A DNA stretch of 41,818 nucleotides from Verrucomicrobiota bacterium (GTDB lineage: Bacteria; Verrucomicrobiota; Verrucomicrobiia; Limisphaerales; JACQFS01): contig JACQFS010000101.1 in assembly GCA_016199935.1 (NCBI GenBank), forward strand, positions 1 through 41,818. The letters run 5' to 3'. The translations under genes and the position numbers were made by a program. Below are positions 23,052 through 29,785 of this stretch, piece after piece (within the stretch, counting starts at the first letter, position 1; the number at the start of each line of letters is the position of its first letter). The notes beneath the pieces were generated by a model. It saw nothing but the letters and a program-made list of their open reading frames with translations, searched no databases and was not told where the DNA came from.

Positions 23052-24209
23052 TCATCCCACGCGCCGCACGTCCGCCACGCACTCGACGTGCTGCGTCTGC
23101 GGAAACATGTCCAGCGGCGTCACGCGTTTCAACTCATAGACCCCGCCCTCGCAAAGAAGGTTCAAATCCCGCGCGAGCGTCGCCGGATGACACGAGACGT
23201 AGATCACCTGCGCCGGTCCGGCCGCGCGCAACATCCTGATCGCCGTCTCGTCGCAGCCGCGCCGCGGCGGGTCAATCACCACGGTTGTCGCGTCCGGAGA
23301 AAACTTCGCGCACAGCGACGCCAGGTGCTCCTCGGTCTTGCCCTGGATGAACTCGCCGTTCGTCACGGCGTGCGACTGCAAGTTTTTCCGCGCGGCTCGG
23401 ATCGCCATCACGTCGTATTCCACGCCAGCAAATGACTCCACGTCGCGCGCCAACTCGATGCCGAAGAAGCCGACGCCGCAGTAAGCGTCCACCAGATGCT
23501 TCGTCCCCGCGTCGCGGACTCGCTCGCGCACCGTCGCGACGAGGTTCGGAAGTTGGTGGAAATTATTTTGGAAAAAGGAATCCTTCGGCACCTCCCAGCC
23601 TTCCGGCGCGACGCGCAGCACCACTTTCAACCCGCCCTTCGGCGGCGGATTTTTGCGCACGTGCGCGATCTGTTCGTTCAGCACCGGCTCCGCGATCGCG
23701 CACTCGAAGATGTCCTCGACCAACCCACCGTCGTGGCGGATGAAGCCGATGTTCAACCGCTGCTCCGGCTTGTTCCACTGCGAGCGGATCATGATTCGGT
23801 TGCGGTAGCCATAAGGGGCAGGGCAGGGGACGGCCGCATCGATGACAGTCTGCGCGAAGCCGCCGACGCGCTGAAACAAATCCGCAATCTGCTTCTGTTT
23901 GAAGCGGAGCTGCTCCCCGTAGGCGATGTGCTGATACTGGCAGCCGCCGCACGCGCCGTAGTGTTTGCACTGTGGCTCGACGCGATTCGGCGACGGCTTG
24001 AGCACGCGCACGAGCTTCGCCCGCGCAAATTGTTTCTTCACCTCGGTCACCTCCGCCTCGACCTCCTCGCCGACAATGACGAACGGAATGAACACGACAA
24101 AATTTTCGACGCGCGCCACGCCCTCGCCGCCGAACGCGATGTCGTGAATCGTCGCGGTCAGCTTCTGGCCGACGGCGACGGTGGGTTGGACGGGATCAAA
24201 TGGCAGCAC
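23052..24209 (-). CDS. rlmD: TrmA/RlmD-family RNA (uracil-C5)-methyltransferase
   Basis: A 385-residue SAM-dependent enzyme that methylates uracil C5 in RNA, most often 23S rRNA. An N-terminal TRAM domain (about 10-70, GGEGVARVENFVVFIPFVIV) binds RNA. C81, C87 and C90 (CxxxxxCGGC) with a later Cys near 169 fit the 4Fe-4S site. SAM motif VDAYCGVGFFGIELA, DPPRRG and the catalytic C340 (YVSCHPATLARDL) are all present. The start is GTG at 24209; no ATG fits. The symbol follows common naming; RlmC or RlmCD specificity cannot be excluded by eye. Confidence 0.88.
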   Translation of the reverse strand: MLPFDPVQPTVAVGQKLTATIHDIAFGGEGVARVENFVVFIPFVIVGEEVEAEVTEVKKQFARAKLVRVLKPSPNRVEPQCKHYGACGGCQYQHIAYGEQLRFKQKQIADLFQRVGGFAQTVIDAAVPCPAPYGYRNRIMIRSQWNKPEQRLNIGFIRHDGGLVEDIFECAIAEPVLNEQIAHVRKNPPPKGGLKVVLRVAPEGWEVPKDSFFQNNFHQLPNLVATVRERVRDAGTKHLVDAYCGVGFFGIELARDVESFAGVEYDVMAIRAARKNLQSHAVTNGEFIQGKTEEHLASLCAKFSPDATTVVIDPPRRGCDETAIRMLRAAGPAQVIYVSCHPATLARDLNLLCEGGVYELKRVTPLDMFPQTQHVECVADVRRVG

Positions 24210-24234
24210 GGCGGGAGGTTAGCGCGGGCGTCAA

Positions 24235-24305
24235 GGAGCGGCGACATTCTTGTCGCCTCGTCATTCAATTATGAAAACAAACGGCGACAAGAGTGTCGCC
24301 GCTCC
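24235..24305. repeat. Double-hairpin inverted repeat (copy E)
   Basis: Arms 24235-24257 and 24283-24305 are inverted copies matching 22 of 23. Each arm holds an inner 6-bp stem GGCGAC/GTCGCC. Outer flank reads GGAGC, like copies A and C. Confidence 0.75.
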
Positions 24306-24307
24306 AT

Positions 24308-25375
24308 TCACTTCGCGTGCGATTCCGCGTAGTGCTTGGCGAGGAGGTCCGCGCCGAAGTCGCCCTGGAAATCGCGCCAGACCGAGTGGACGTGGTTCGC
24401 CTCATTCTGCGTGTTGTCGTATTCGATCAGGAAGGTCGGCCCCTGCACGCGATAGTAATGTCCCTGCCCGCGCTCGGTGCCGCCAGCCCAAGCGAAGTGA
24501 ACCTTGTCCCAGCCGGCCTTCTCGATTTTCGCGAGATCAGCCTTGGCGAGATCGGGGCGGATGCGGTGGGCGAATTCCTCGACGAGCCCCTTGAGCTGCT
24601 TCTGCTGATCTTTCGTAAGCTTGGCCGACGCGATTCCTTCCGGCGTGAGCGGCGAAACTTTCGCCGGCGGCCCATCTGGCCCCGTCGTGATGATTTCCTT
24701 CGGCGCGTCCTTGTCGAAGATGGCCGTGGCGCTCTGTTCCGCGTTGAGCGATTTCACGAGCTGGCGCGCGCGATCCTCGTCGCGGCCGAGCACGCGCACG
24801 CCCTTGCGCGGGCCTTCGCGGACTTCCGCCGGGTTCGTGCCCATGAACGTCGGCGACGTCGAGATCGCCTTGCCGTCCACGATGGTGAAGACGAGCGACA
24901 TGTGGTGCCCCTCGAAGCGCCAGCCCCACGTGCCCTTCGGATCGGGCGTGCCGTAGATGCTGACGAAATACTTGATCGGGTTGCGGTCCACCTTGCCGCC
25001 GGGTTTCTCGATCTGCCGGAGCACGGCTTCGAGGCTCATGATGTTCGTCGCCTTCGCGTAGCCGTCGGCGCTCAGGCCGGTGCGCAGGAGCGCGAGCGCG
25101 AGTTTGCGCTGCTCCTCGCTGAGTTCGATGAACGTCACGCCCTTGCGCCCGAACTTCACCATCTCGCTCGGGATGAAATGCCACTGCTGCCGCGCCTCCG
25201 CCTTCACGTCGGGGTAAAGCGCCTTGGCTTTCTGCTCCGCCGTGAGCGTCGCGGCAAACTTGGCGGCAGCCGCGGCCATCTCATCGGCGGCGGGATGAGC
25301 GCGGAGGGAAACGGTGGTGAAGTGTGCGGCGGCGAGCAACGCCAGCGCGCCCCGGAGTGCGATTGGAAATTTCAT
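24308..25375 (-). CDS. DUF3500-family secreted protein
   Basis: A 355-residue protein with signal peptide from the ATG at 25375 (MKFPIALRGALALLAAAHFT, cleavage near LRA). Family-typical segments are WHFIPSEMVKFGRKGV, WGWRFEGHHMSLVFTIVDGK and FAWAGGTERGQGHYYRVQG. The end EYDNTQNEANHVHSVWRDF is also typical. DUF3500 proteins are widespread in soil and marine bacteria; no activity is established to my knowledge. Conserved His and Asn suggest metal binding (inference). A promoter-like pair lies at 25382-25410. The longer open frame upstream (to 25429) runs through the repeat and is not used. Confidence 0.85.
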   Translation of the reverse strand: MKFPIALRGALALLAAAHFTTVSLRAHPAADEMAAAAAKFAATLTAEQKAKALYPDVKAEARQQWHFIPSEMVKFGRKGVTFIELSEEQRKLALALLRTGLSADGYAKATNIMSLEAVLRQIEKPGGKVDRNPIKYFVSIYGTPDPKGTWGWRFEGHHMSLVFTIVDGKAISTSPTFMGTNPAEVREGPRKGVRVLGRDEDRARQLVKSLNAEQSATAIFDKDAPKEIITTGPDGPPAKVSPLTPEGIASAKLTKDQQKQLKGLVEEFAHRIRPDLAKADLAKIEKAGWDKVHFAWAGGTERGQGHYYRVQGPTFLIEYDNTQNEANHVHSVWRDFQGDFGADLLAKHYAESHAK

Positions 25376-25381
25376 GGGCCG

Positions 25382-25410
25382 ATGGAAATCCATTCGCAAG
25401 GAGGCCGCAA
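25382..25410 (-). promoter_or_regulatory. Candidate promoter of the DUF3500 gene
   Basis: On the minus strand TTGCGG (25410-25405), 17 nt, TTCCAT (25387-25382), 6 nt before the ATG. The -35 box is the foot of the hairpin at 25407-25422. Confidence 0.3.
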
Positions 25411-25542
25411 GCTTTAGCTTGCGCTCCATCTCCCGCGTAGCGCAGGCATCCTGCCTGCGGGTTCACGAAACATCTTGTTTCGTGTCTCTCGGACCGGGGA
25501 GCAGGATGCTCCCCAAACCCGCAAGCAGGATGCTTGCGCTAC
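25407..25542. repeat. Array of hairpins including double-hairpin repeat copy B
   Basis: Five hairpins follow one another: 25407-25422 (GCAAGC/GCTTGC), 25442-25458 (GCAGGC/GCCTGC), 25464-25484 (CACGAAA/TTTCGTG), 25496-25514 (GGGGAGC/GCTCCCC) and 25521-25537 (GCAAGC/GCTTGC). Arms 25437-25461 and 25518-25542 are inverted copies matching 23 of 25. The two differences are the paired G-C/A-T change in the inner stem. Confidence 0.85.
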
Positions 25543-25561
25543 TCTTCGGCTTGCCTACTCT
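25534..25561 (+). promoter_or_regulatory. Candidate promoter of the YmdB-type gene, leaderless geometry
   Basis: TTGCGC (25534-25539), 16 nt, TACTCT (25556-25561), 6 nt before the GTG at 25568. The -35 box lies in the last hairpin of the repeat array. Confidence 0.4.
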
Positions 25562-25567
25562 CCGCCC

Positions 25568-26350
25568 GTGCGAATCCTTTTCCTCGGCGACATCGTGGGC
25601 GAACCCGGCCGGCGCGTGACGAAACAACTCGTCCCGCGCCTGCGCGAACGCCACGGTGTCGCCTTCGTCATCGCCAACGGCGAGAACAGCGCGGGCGGCT
25701 CCGGCATCACGCCCGACACTGCGTCGGAGATTTTTTCCGCCGGCGTGGATGTCATCACCACCGGCGATCATTTGTGGGATCAGAAGGAAGTGACCGAACT
25801 GCTGATCAACGAGCGGCGCTTCCTCCGCCCGCTCAATTATCCCGCCGGCACGCCCGGCTCGGGTGCGGGGCTTTTCCAAATTCAAGGCGGTCTCACCATC
25901 GGCGTCATCAACGCGCAGGGCCGCACGTTCATGCCCGACCTCGACAATCCCTTCTCCCGCATCCGCGCCGAGGTCGAGCAGCTTCGCCGGCAGACGCCGA
26001 TCATCTTCGTGGACTTCCACGCCGAGGCGACGTCGGAAAAAATCGCCTTCGCGCGGATGCTCGACGGCACCGTGAGCGCGGTGGTCGGCACGCACACGCA
26101 CGTGCAGACGGCGGACGAGCAGATTTTCCCCGGCGGCACCGCGTATCTCACCGACGCGGGCTTCACCGGCCCGCACGAGAGCGTGCTCGGCCGCGAGATC
26201 GAGCCGGTGATCAAGCGCTTCCTCACCAACCAGCCGCAGCGTTTCCCCGTCGCGCGCGAGCGCGTGCTGCTCCAGGGCGCGGTGATCGAAGTGGATGAAA
26301 CTTCCGGCAAGGCACTGAGCATCGTGCGCGTGTCGGAGCCGTTGAGTTGA
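25568..26350 (+). CDS. YmdB/TIGR00282-family metallophosphoesterase
   Basis: A 260-residue cytoplasmic dinuclear metallophosphoesterase. Metal-ligand segments appear in order: LGDIVGEPG (D8), IANGENSAGGSG (Glu-Asn), TTGDHLWDQKE (Asp-His), VDFHAEATSEK, and VVGTHTHVQTADEQIFPGG. Bacillus YmdB, the characterised member, hydrolyses cyclic nucleotides and affects RNA turnover and development; the substrate here is unknown. Start GTG at 25568 begins right at the family start (MRILFLGDIVG). Downstream is xseA, 101 nt away after an inverted repeat. The symbol is left open because the family name rather than function is what I recognise. Confidence 0.92.
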   Translation: MRILFLGDIVGEPGRRVTKQLVPRLRERHGVAFVIANGENSAGGSGITPDTASEIFSAGVDVITTGDHLWDQKEVTELLINERRFLRPLNYPAGTPGSGAGLFQIQGGLTIGVINAQGRTFMPDLDNPFSRIRAEVEQLRRQTPIIFVDFHAEATSEKIAFARMLDGTVSAVVGTHTHVQTADEQIFPGGTAYLTDAGFTGPHESVLGREIEPVIKRFLTNQPQRFPVARERVLLQGAVIEVDETSGKALSIVRVSEPLS

Positions 26351-26366
26351 TGAAGCGTTTTCTTTC

Positions 26367-26443
26367 AACGCAAAGACGCAAAGACGCAAAGGCGCAGGCC
26401 AAAGAATTCCTCCCGCGTCTTTGCGTCTTTGCGTCTTTGCGTT
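26367..26443. repeat. Inverted octamer repeat (ACGCAAAG-type)
   Basis: Arms 26367-26395 and 26415-26443 are inverted copies matching 28 of 29, each made of three 8-nt units ACGCAAAG. It occupies nearly the whole gap between the YmdB-type gene and xseA. Confidence 0.85.
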
Positions 26444-26451
26444 AAATCCCC

Positions 26452-27801
26452 ATGCCCCGAAGCGCCAAAAGCCAGTGGGAGTTCGCCGAGTTGTTCCCGG
26501 CGGCCGAGACGCGGCAGGTTCTTTCCGTTTCCGAACTCACCACGCAGGTCAAGCGGCTGCTCGAAAAGCAAATCGGCTCCGTCTGGGTCACGGGCGAAAT
26601 CAGCAACCTCCGCCTCCAGCCCTCGGGCCACGCCTACTTCACGCTCAAGGACGCCGGCGCGCAGCTCTCGTGCGTGCTCTTCCGTGGCGAGGCTGCCGCG
26701 AATCGCGACGCGCTCGCCGAGGGCCGCAAGGTCAACCTCCGCGGCGACGTGACGGTGTATGAGGCGCGCGGCCAGTATCAGCTCCGCGTGATGGAGGTGG
26801 AGCCGGTGGGCATCGGCGCGTTACAGGCGGCATTCGAGAAGCTCAAGCAGAAGCTTAATGCCGAAGGACTCTTCGCCACCGAACGCAAACGTCCGCTGCC
26901 GCGCTTCCCGGAGCGCATTGGCATCGTCACTTCGACCGCGGCGGCGGCGTTGCAGGACGTGCTGCACGTGATCGAACGGCGTCATCGCGGGCTGGAAATT
27001 TTTCTCGCGCCCAGCCGCGTGCAGGGTGATGGGGCGGCGGCGGAGATTGCGGAGGCGATCCGGATGCTGAATGACTTTTCAGCCAACTCGGGCGGCAAGC
27101 TCGACCTCATCCTCGTGACGCGCGGCGGCGGGAGCCTCGAAGACCTGTGGGCGTTCAACGAGGAAGCCGTCGCGCGCGCCATCTTCGAGTCCGTGCTGCC
27201 GGTCGTCTCCGCAGTCGGGCACGAGATTGATTTCACCATTGCCGACTTCGTGGCCGACGTGCGCGCGGCAACGCCGAGCGCGGCGGCGGAAATCATCACC
27301 GAGGGATTTTTCTCCAGCCGCGGGTTCGTGGGTGAATCGCTCGCGTGGCTCTTCCGCCGCGTCCGCCAGCGAGTCGAGGAGGACCGCGAATCGCTCGACG
27401 CCCTGCGCTCGCGCCTCGCACGCGTCCACCCGCGGCGCTCGCTGGAGGAACAGGCGCAGCGCCTCGACGAGTTGCACGTCTCGCTCCTGCGCGGCGCACG
27501 TTCGCAACTGCGGGCGAGCCAGTCCGCGTGGCAACTCGTGCGGCAACGCTTGCTCCACCTCCGCCCCGCGCGGCAACTGAAGCAGCACCGCGAGCGCCTC
27601 GCCTCGCTCAACGCGCGGCTCCGCCTGCTCTCGCCCGAGAACGTCCTCGCGCGCGGCTACTCGATCACGATGGATGCAAAGACCGGCGAGCCGATCCGCA
27701 ATGCCCGAAAGGTGAAAGCCGGGCAGAGGCTGCGGACCAAGCTCCAAGTCGGGGAAGTATTGAGTCTGACCGAGACGGTCAATACTCAGGTCAAACGGTG
27801 A
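26452..27801 (+). CDS. xseA: Exodeoxyribonuclease VII large subunit
   Basis: A 449-residue subunit of the single-strand-specific exonuclease used in mismatch and damage repair. The N-terminal OB-fold (about 20-110, VSELTTQVKRLLEKQIGSVW, SGHAYFTLKDAGAQLSCVLF), the nuclease core (IGIVTSTAAAALQDVL, TRGGGSLEDLWAFNEE at about 223, VSAVGHEIDFTIADFVADVR) and the long C-terminal helical region are all present, so it is full length. The small subunit gene xseB, often adjacent, is not seen. The segment just before the ATG is the octamer repeat; no Shine-Dalgarno sequence is visible. Confidence 0.95.
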   Translation: MPRSAKSQWEFAELFPAAETRQVLSVSELTTQVKRLLEKQIGSVWVTGEISNLRLQPSGHAYFTLKDAGAQLSCVLFRGEAAANRDALAEGRKVNLRGDVTVYEARGQYQLRVMEVEPVGIGALQAAFEKLKQKLNAEGLFATERKRPLPRFPERIGIVTSTAAAALQDVLHVIERRHRGLEIFLAPSRVQGDGAAAEIAEAIRMLNDFSANSGGKLDLILVTRGGGSLEDLWAFNEEAVARAIFESVLPVVSAVGHEIDFTIADFVADVRAATPSAAAEIITEGFFSSRGFVGESLAWLFRRVRQRVEEDRESLDALRSRLARVHPRRSLEEQAQRLDELHVSLLRGARSQLRASQSAWQLVRQRLLHLRPARQLKQHRERLASLNARLRLLSPENVLARGYSITMDAKTGEPIRNARKVKAGQRLRTKLQVGEVLSLTETVNTQVKR

Positions 27802-27845
27802 GGTTTTGACTTGTTGCGGCAGGACGGCCGTCGTTGTCTCCCGCC

Positions 27846-28459
27846 ATGCCAGAAGAGCAACAACACGGTTTCGCCTTCCAAGGTTTCGTCAAGCAACTCG
27901 CCATCCGCCTCACGGGTTGCGAGATCACAGATGAAGACTACACAGGAAAATGGGACTTGCCGCCGGAGGCGAATCCCGTGGCGGGCGGCGGACCAATTTC
28001 CATCAAGACGGCGCAATGGGGAACCGGCATTGGTTTCGGCGATGCATTGCGACAGTTCGATGTCGCCGAGCGGTTCACCCTAGTCGTCGGCTTTTGGGAA
28101 TGGAGGAGTGGCGTAAAGCATGTTGTCAAAGTCGTGGCAGTATCGGTCCAACCGGAAATCTGGCGCGGATTGTGGCATCCCATTCTACGGGACGATCTGG
28201 TGCGATTGAATGCCGAGGTGAAGCCCGTCGCGCCGCGCAGGCCATCGTGTCGTGTGCGCCCTTCACCGGCGCGATCTTCACCGTGAACCGGAAGATTGAT
28301 TCCAAGAGTCAGAGACGGGTGCAGTGCAGTTTCACTCAGGCGCATCTCTTCACGCGCCTTGCTCCGCAAGTTCCGGCGAAGTCCGATGCCGAACCGTCGT
28401 TGTGGGGTGAACGCGCCCCGCTCGCGTTGCCGGGACGGAAGCGTTTTGGCGCGGTGTGA
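27846..28459 (+). pseudogene. Frameshifted restriction-endonuclease-like gene beside a DNA methylase
   Basis: From the ATG at 27846 the frame reads FAFQGFVKQLAIRLTGCEIT, then ISIKTAQWGTGIGFGDALRQ and FTLVVGFWEWRSG, reminiscent of nuclease-like proteins paired with DNA methylases (the SIK may be the PD-(D/E)xK lysine). Near 28220-28245 this frame loses sense and ends at 28286. The frame one base back continues sensibly as RRAAQAIVSCAPFTGAIFTV then NRKIDSKSQRRVQCSF to a stop at 28459. A one-base deletion explains this; a programmed shift is possible but no slip site is seen. Its 3' end overlaps the methylase gene on the other strand by about 110 bp. Family call is tentative. Confidence 0.55.
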
Positions 28460-29699
28460 GCGTGGATTGGCTCGCGATGAAGCGCGCTGGGAGGCGCAGT
28501 TCGGCCAGCGACGACTTTGACACGCTCAACGTGCCCACACCTTTTGCGAGCCGGCGAATTTGACTTTGCCCTTCCGTGCCCGACAGCCACGCCGCGACCG
28601 CGGGCGCATCCAATTTCACCGTCGGCGTCAGCACGTGCAGCCAGTCGTCCGCCTGCGCCTCCAGGCCGCGCGGCACCACGGCCACGCGGCCGTAGCAGCC
28701 CGCGCCCACGCGCACGAACAGCAGTTCGCCCGCCGCGACCAGCGCGCCCGCCTTGAACATCACGCCGGCCCGGCTGATGTAAGCCAGTTTTTCCTTGAGC
28801 CGCAACCCGCCGCCGGGCGCGAGGTTCTTGGCGCGGAGCAACAGCAGCCGGCCGCGTGCGGGCTTGTCGAAAAGTTTGCGCGCACCGCCATACTTGGCCG
28901 CGCCGGTGCGCAGCGTGAACACGTCGCCGAGCCGCACGGTTTCGGCGTGGTGCGTCGCGTATTGCCCATTGTGAGCTTCGGGACGCCAGTCGCGCGCGTC
29001 CGCGAGGACAGCGGAACAGGTGAAGGCCGTTTCGTTGGCGGTGACGAGGAGTGAATCCAGTTCCGCCAGTTCTTCACACATCACGAGTCGTGTCGGCTCG
29101 CGGTTGGGTTGGTGGCTGGGCGTCAGTTTGCGCGCGATGAGAATGTTGGCCTTGGCGGTCGTGCCGTGGAACGTGCCGCGCGGCAGGCTGACGATGGTCT
29201 CCACGTGCGCGTGTCGAAGCAGCCACGCACGCACGCCGCTGAACGGCGCGTTGCTCAGCGGCCCGTCCGGCAAAATGATGGCGATGCGCCCGCGCGGTTT
29301 GGCGAGCTTGAGGAAAAGTTCGAGGAACAGGACTTCGAGACATTGCGAGGGCCGGCCCGCGCCCAGGTCGTATCCTTGCAGCACCTCGGCGCGCCGCTCC
29401 AAGCTGGCCTGCGCGCTGAATGGTGGATTGCCAATCACCAGTTCGAACGTGCCCCACACCGGGACGAGGCTGGTCAGGGCATCGCCGTGGATGAAACATT
29501 TCGAGCGTAGAATTGGGCTGACGACCGCGGCGTAACGCGGGTCGCACTCACAGCCGTGAACTTCAGGGTGGCCGGCGATGGGTCGGAGAAACGCGCCGTC
29601 ACCGCAACTCGGGTCGATGACGCGCAGCCCCGGCCGGTAACGCGCGAGCCGGAGCATGGCCCGCGTGACGATTTCCGGCGTAAAAAACTGACCGACCAT
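28350..29699 (-). CDS. N6-adenine DNA methyltransferase with C-terminal target-recognition domain
   Basis: A 449-residue type II/I-like methylase. Motif I is VIDPSCGDGAFL (about 27-38) and catalytic motif IV is N91-P-P-F94, the gamma-type order. QFFTPEIVTRAMLRLA precedes it, as in HsdM/Eco57I-like enzymes. From about 250 the sequence resembles a type I specificity-type recognition domain (AETVRLGDVFTLRTGAAKY, GVGTLSVSKSSLAELRLP). The last 45 residues after LPARFIASQS are low-complexity and coincide with the complement of the nuclease-like gene, so they may be a read-through tail. ATG at 29699 is preferred to GTG at 29714. With its partner broken, it may be an orphan methylase. Confidence 0.82.
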   Translation of the reverse strand: MVGQFFTPEIVTRAMLRLARYRPGLRVIDPSCGDGAFLRPIAGHPEVHGCECDPRYAAVVSPILRSKCFIHGDALTSLVPVWGTFELVIGNPPFSAQASLERRAEVLQGYDLGAGRPSQCLEVLFLELFLKLAKPRGRIAIILPDGPLSNAPFSGVRAWLLRHAHVETIVSLPRGTFHGTTAKANILIARKLTPSHQPNREPTRLVMCEELAELDSLLVTANETAFTCSAVLADARDWRPEAHNGQYATHHAETVRLGDVFTLRTGAAKYGGARKLFDKPARGRLLLLRAKNLAPGGGLRLKEKLAYISRAGVMFKAGALVAAGELLFVRVGAGCYGRVAVVPRGLEAQADDWLHVLTPTVKLDAPAVAAWLSGTEGQSQIRRLAKGVGTLSVSKSSLAELRLPARFIASQSTLTPRQNASVPATRAGRVHPTTTVRHRTSPELAEQGA

Positions 29700-29785
29700 G
29701 CGGGGTATGTACACCGTCGGTACAAGGCTGGCAAATTATTTCCGACCTCCAACTGATTTTTTCCAAGGGACAGCGCGGTGGGCGC

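Noticed and set aside
28220-28245. Programmed -1 frameshift in the nuclease-like gene
   Set aside because: No slippery heptamer or following pseudoknot was visible; a one-base deletion or assembly error is simpler.
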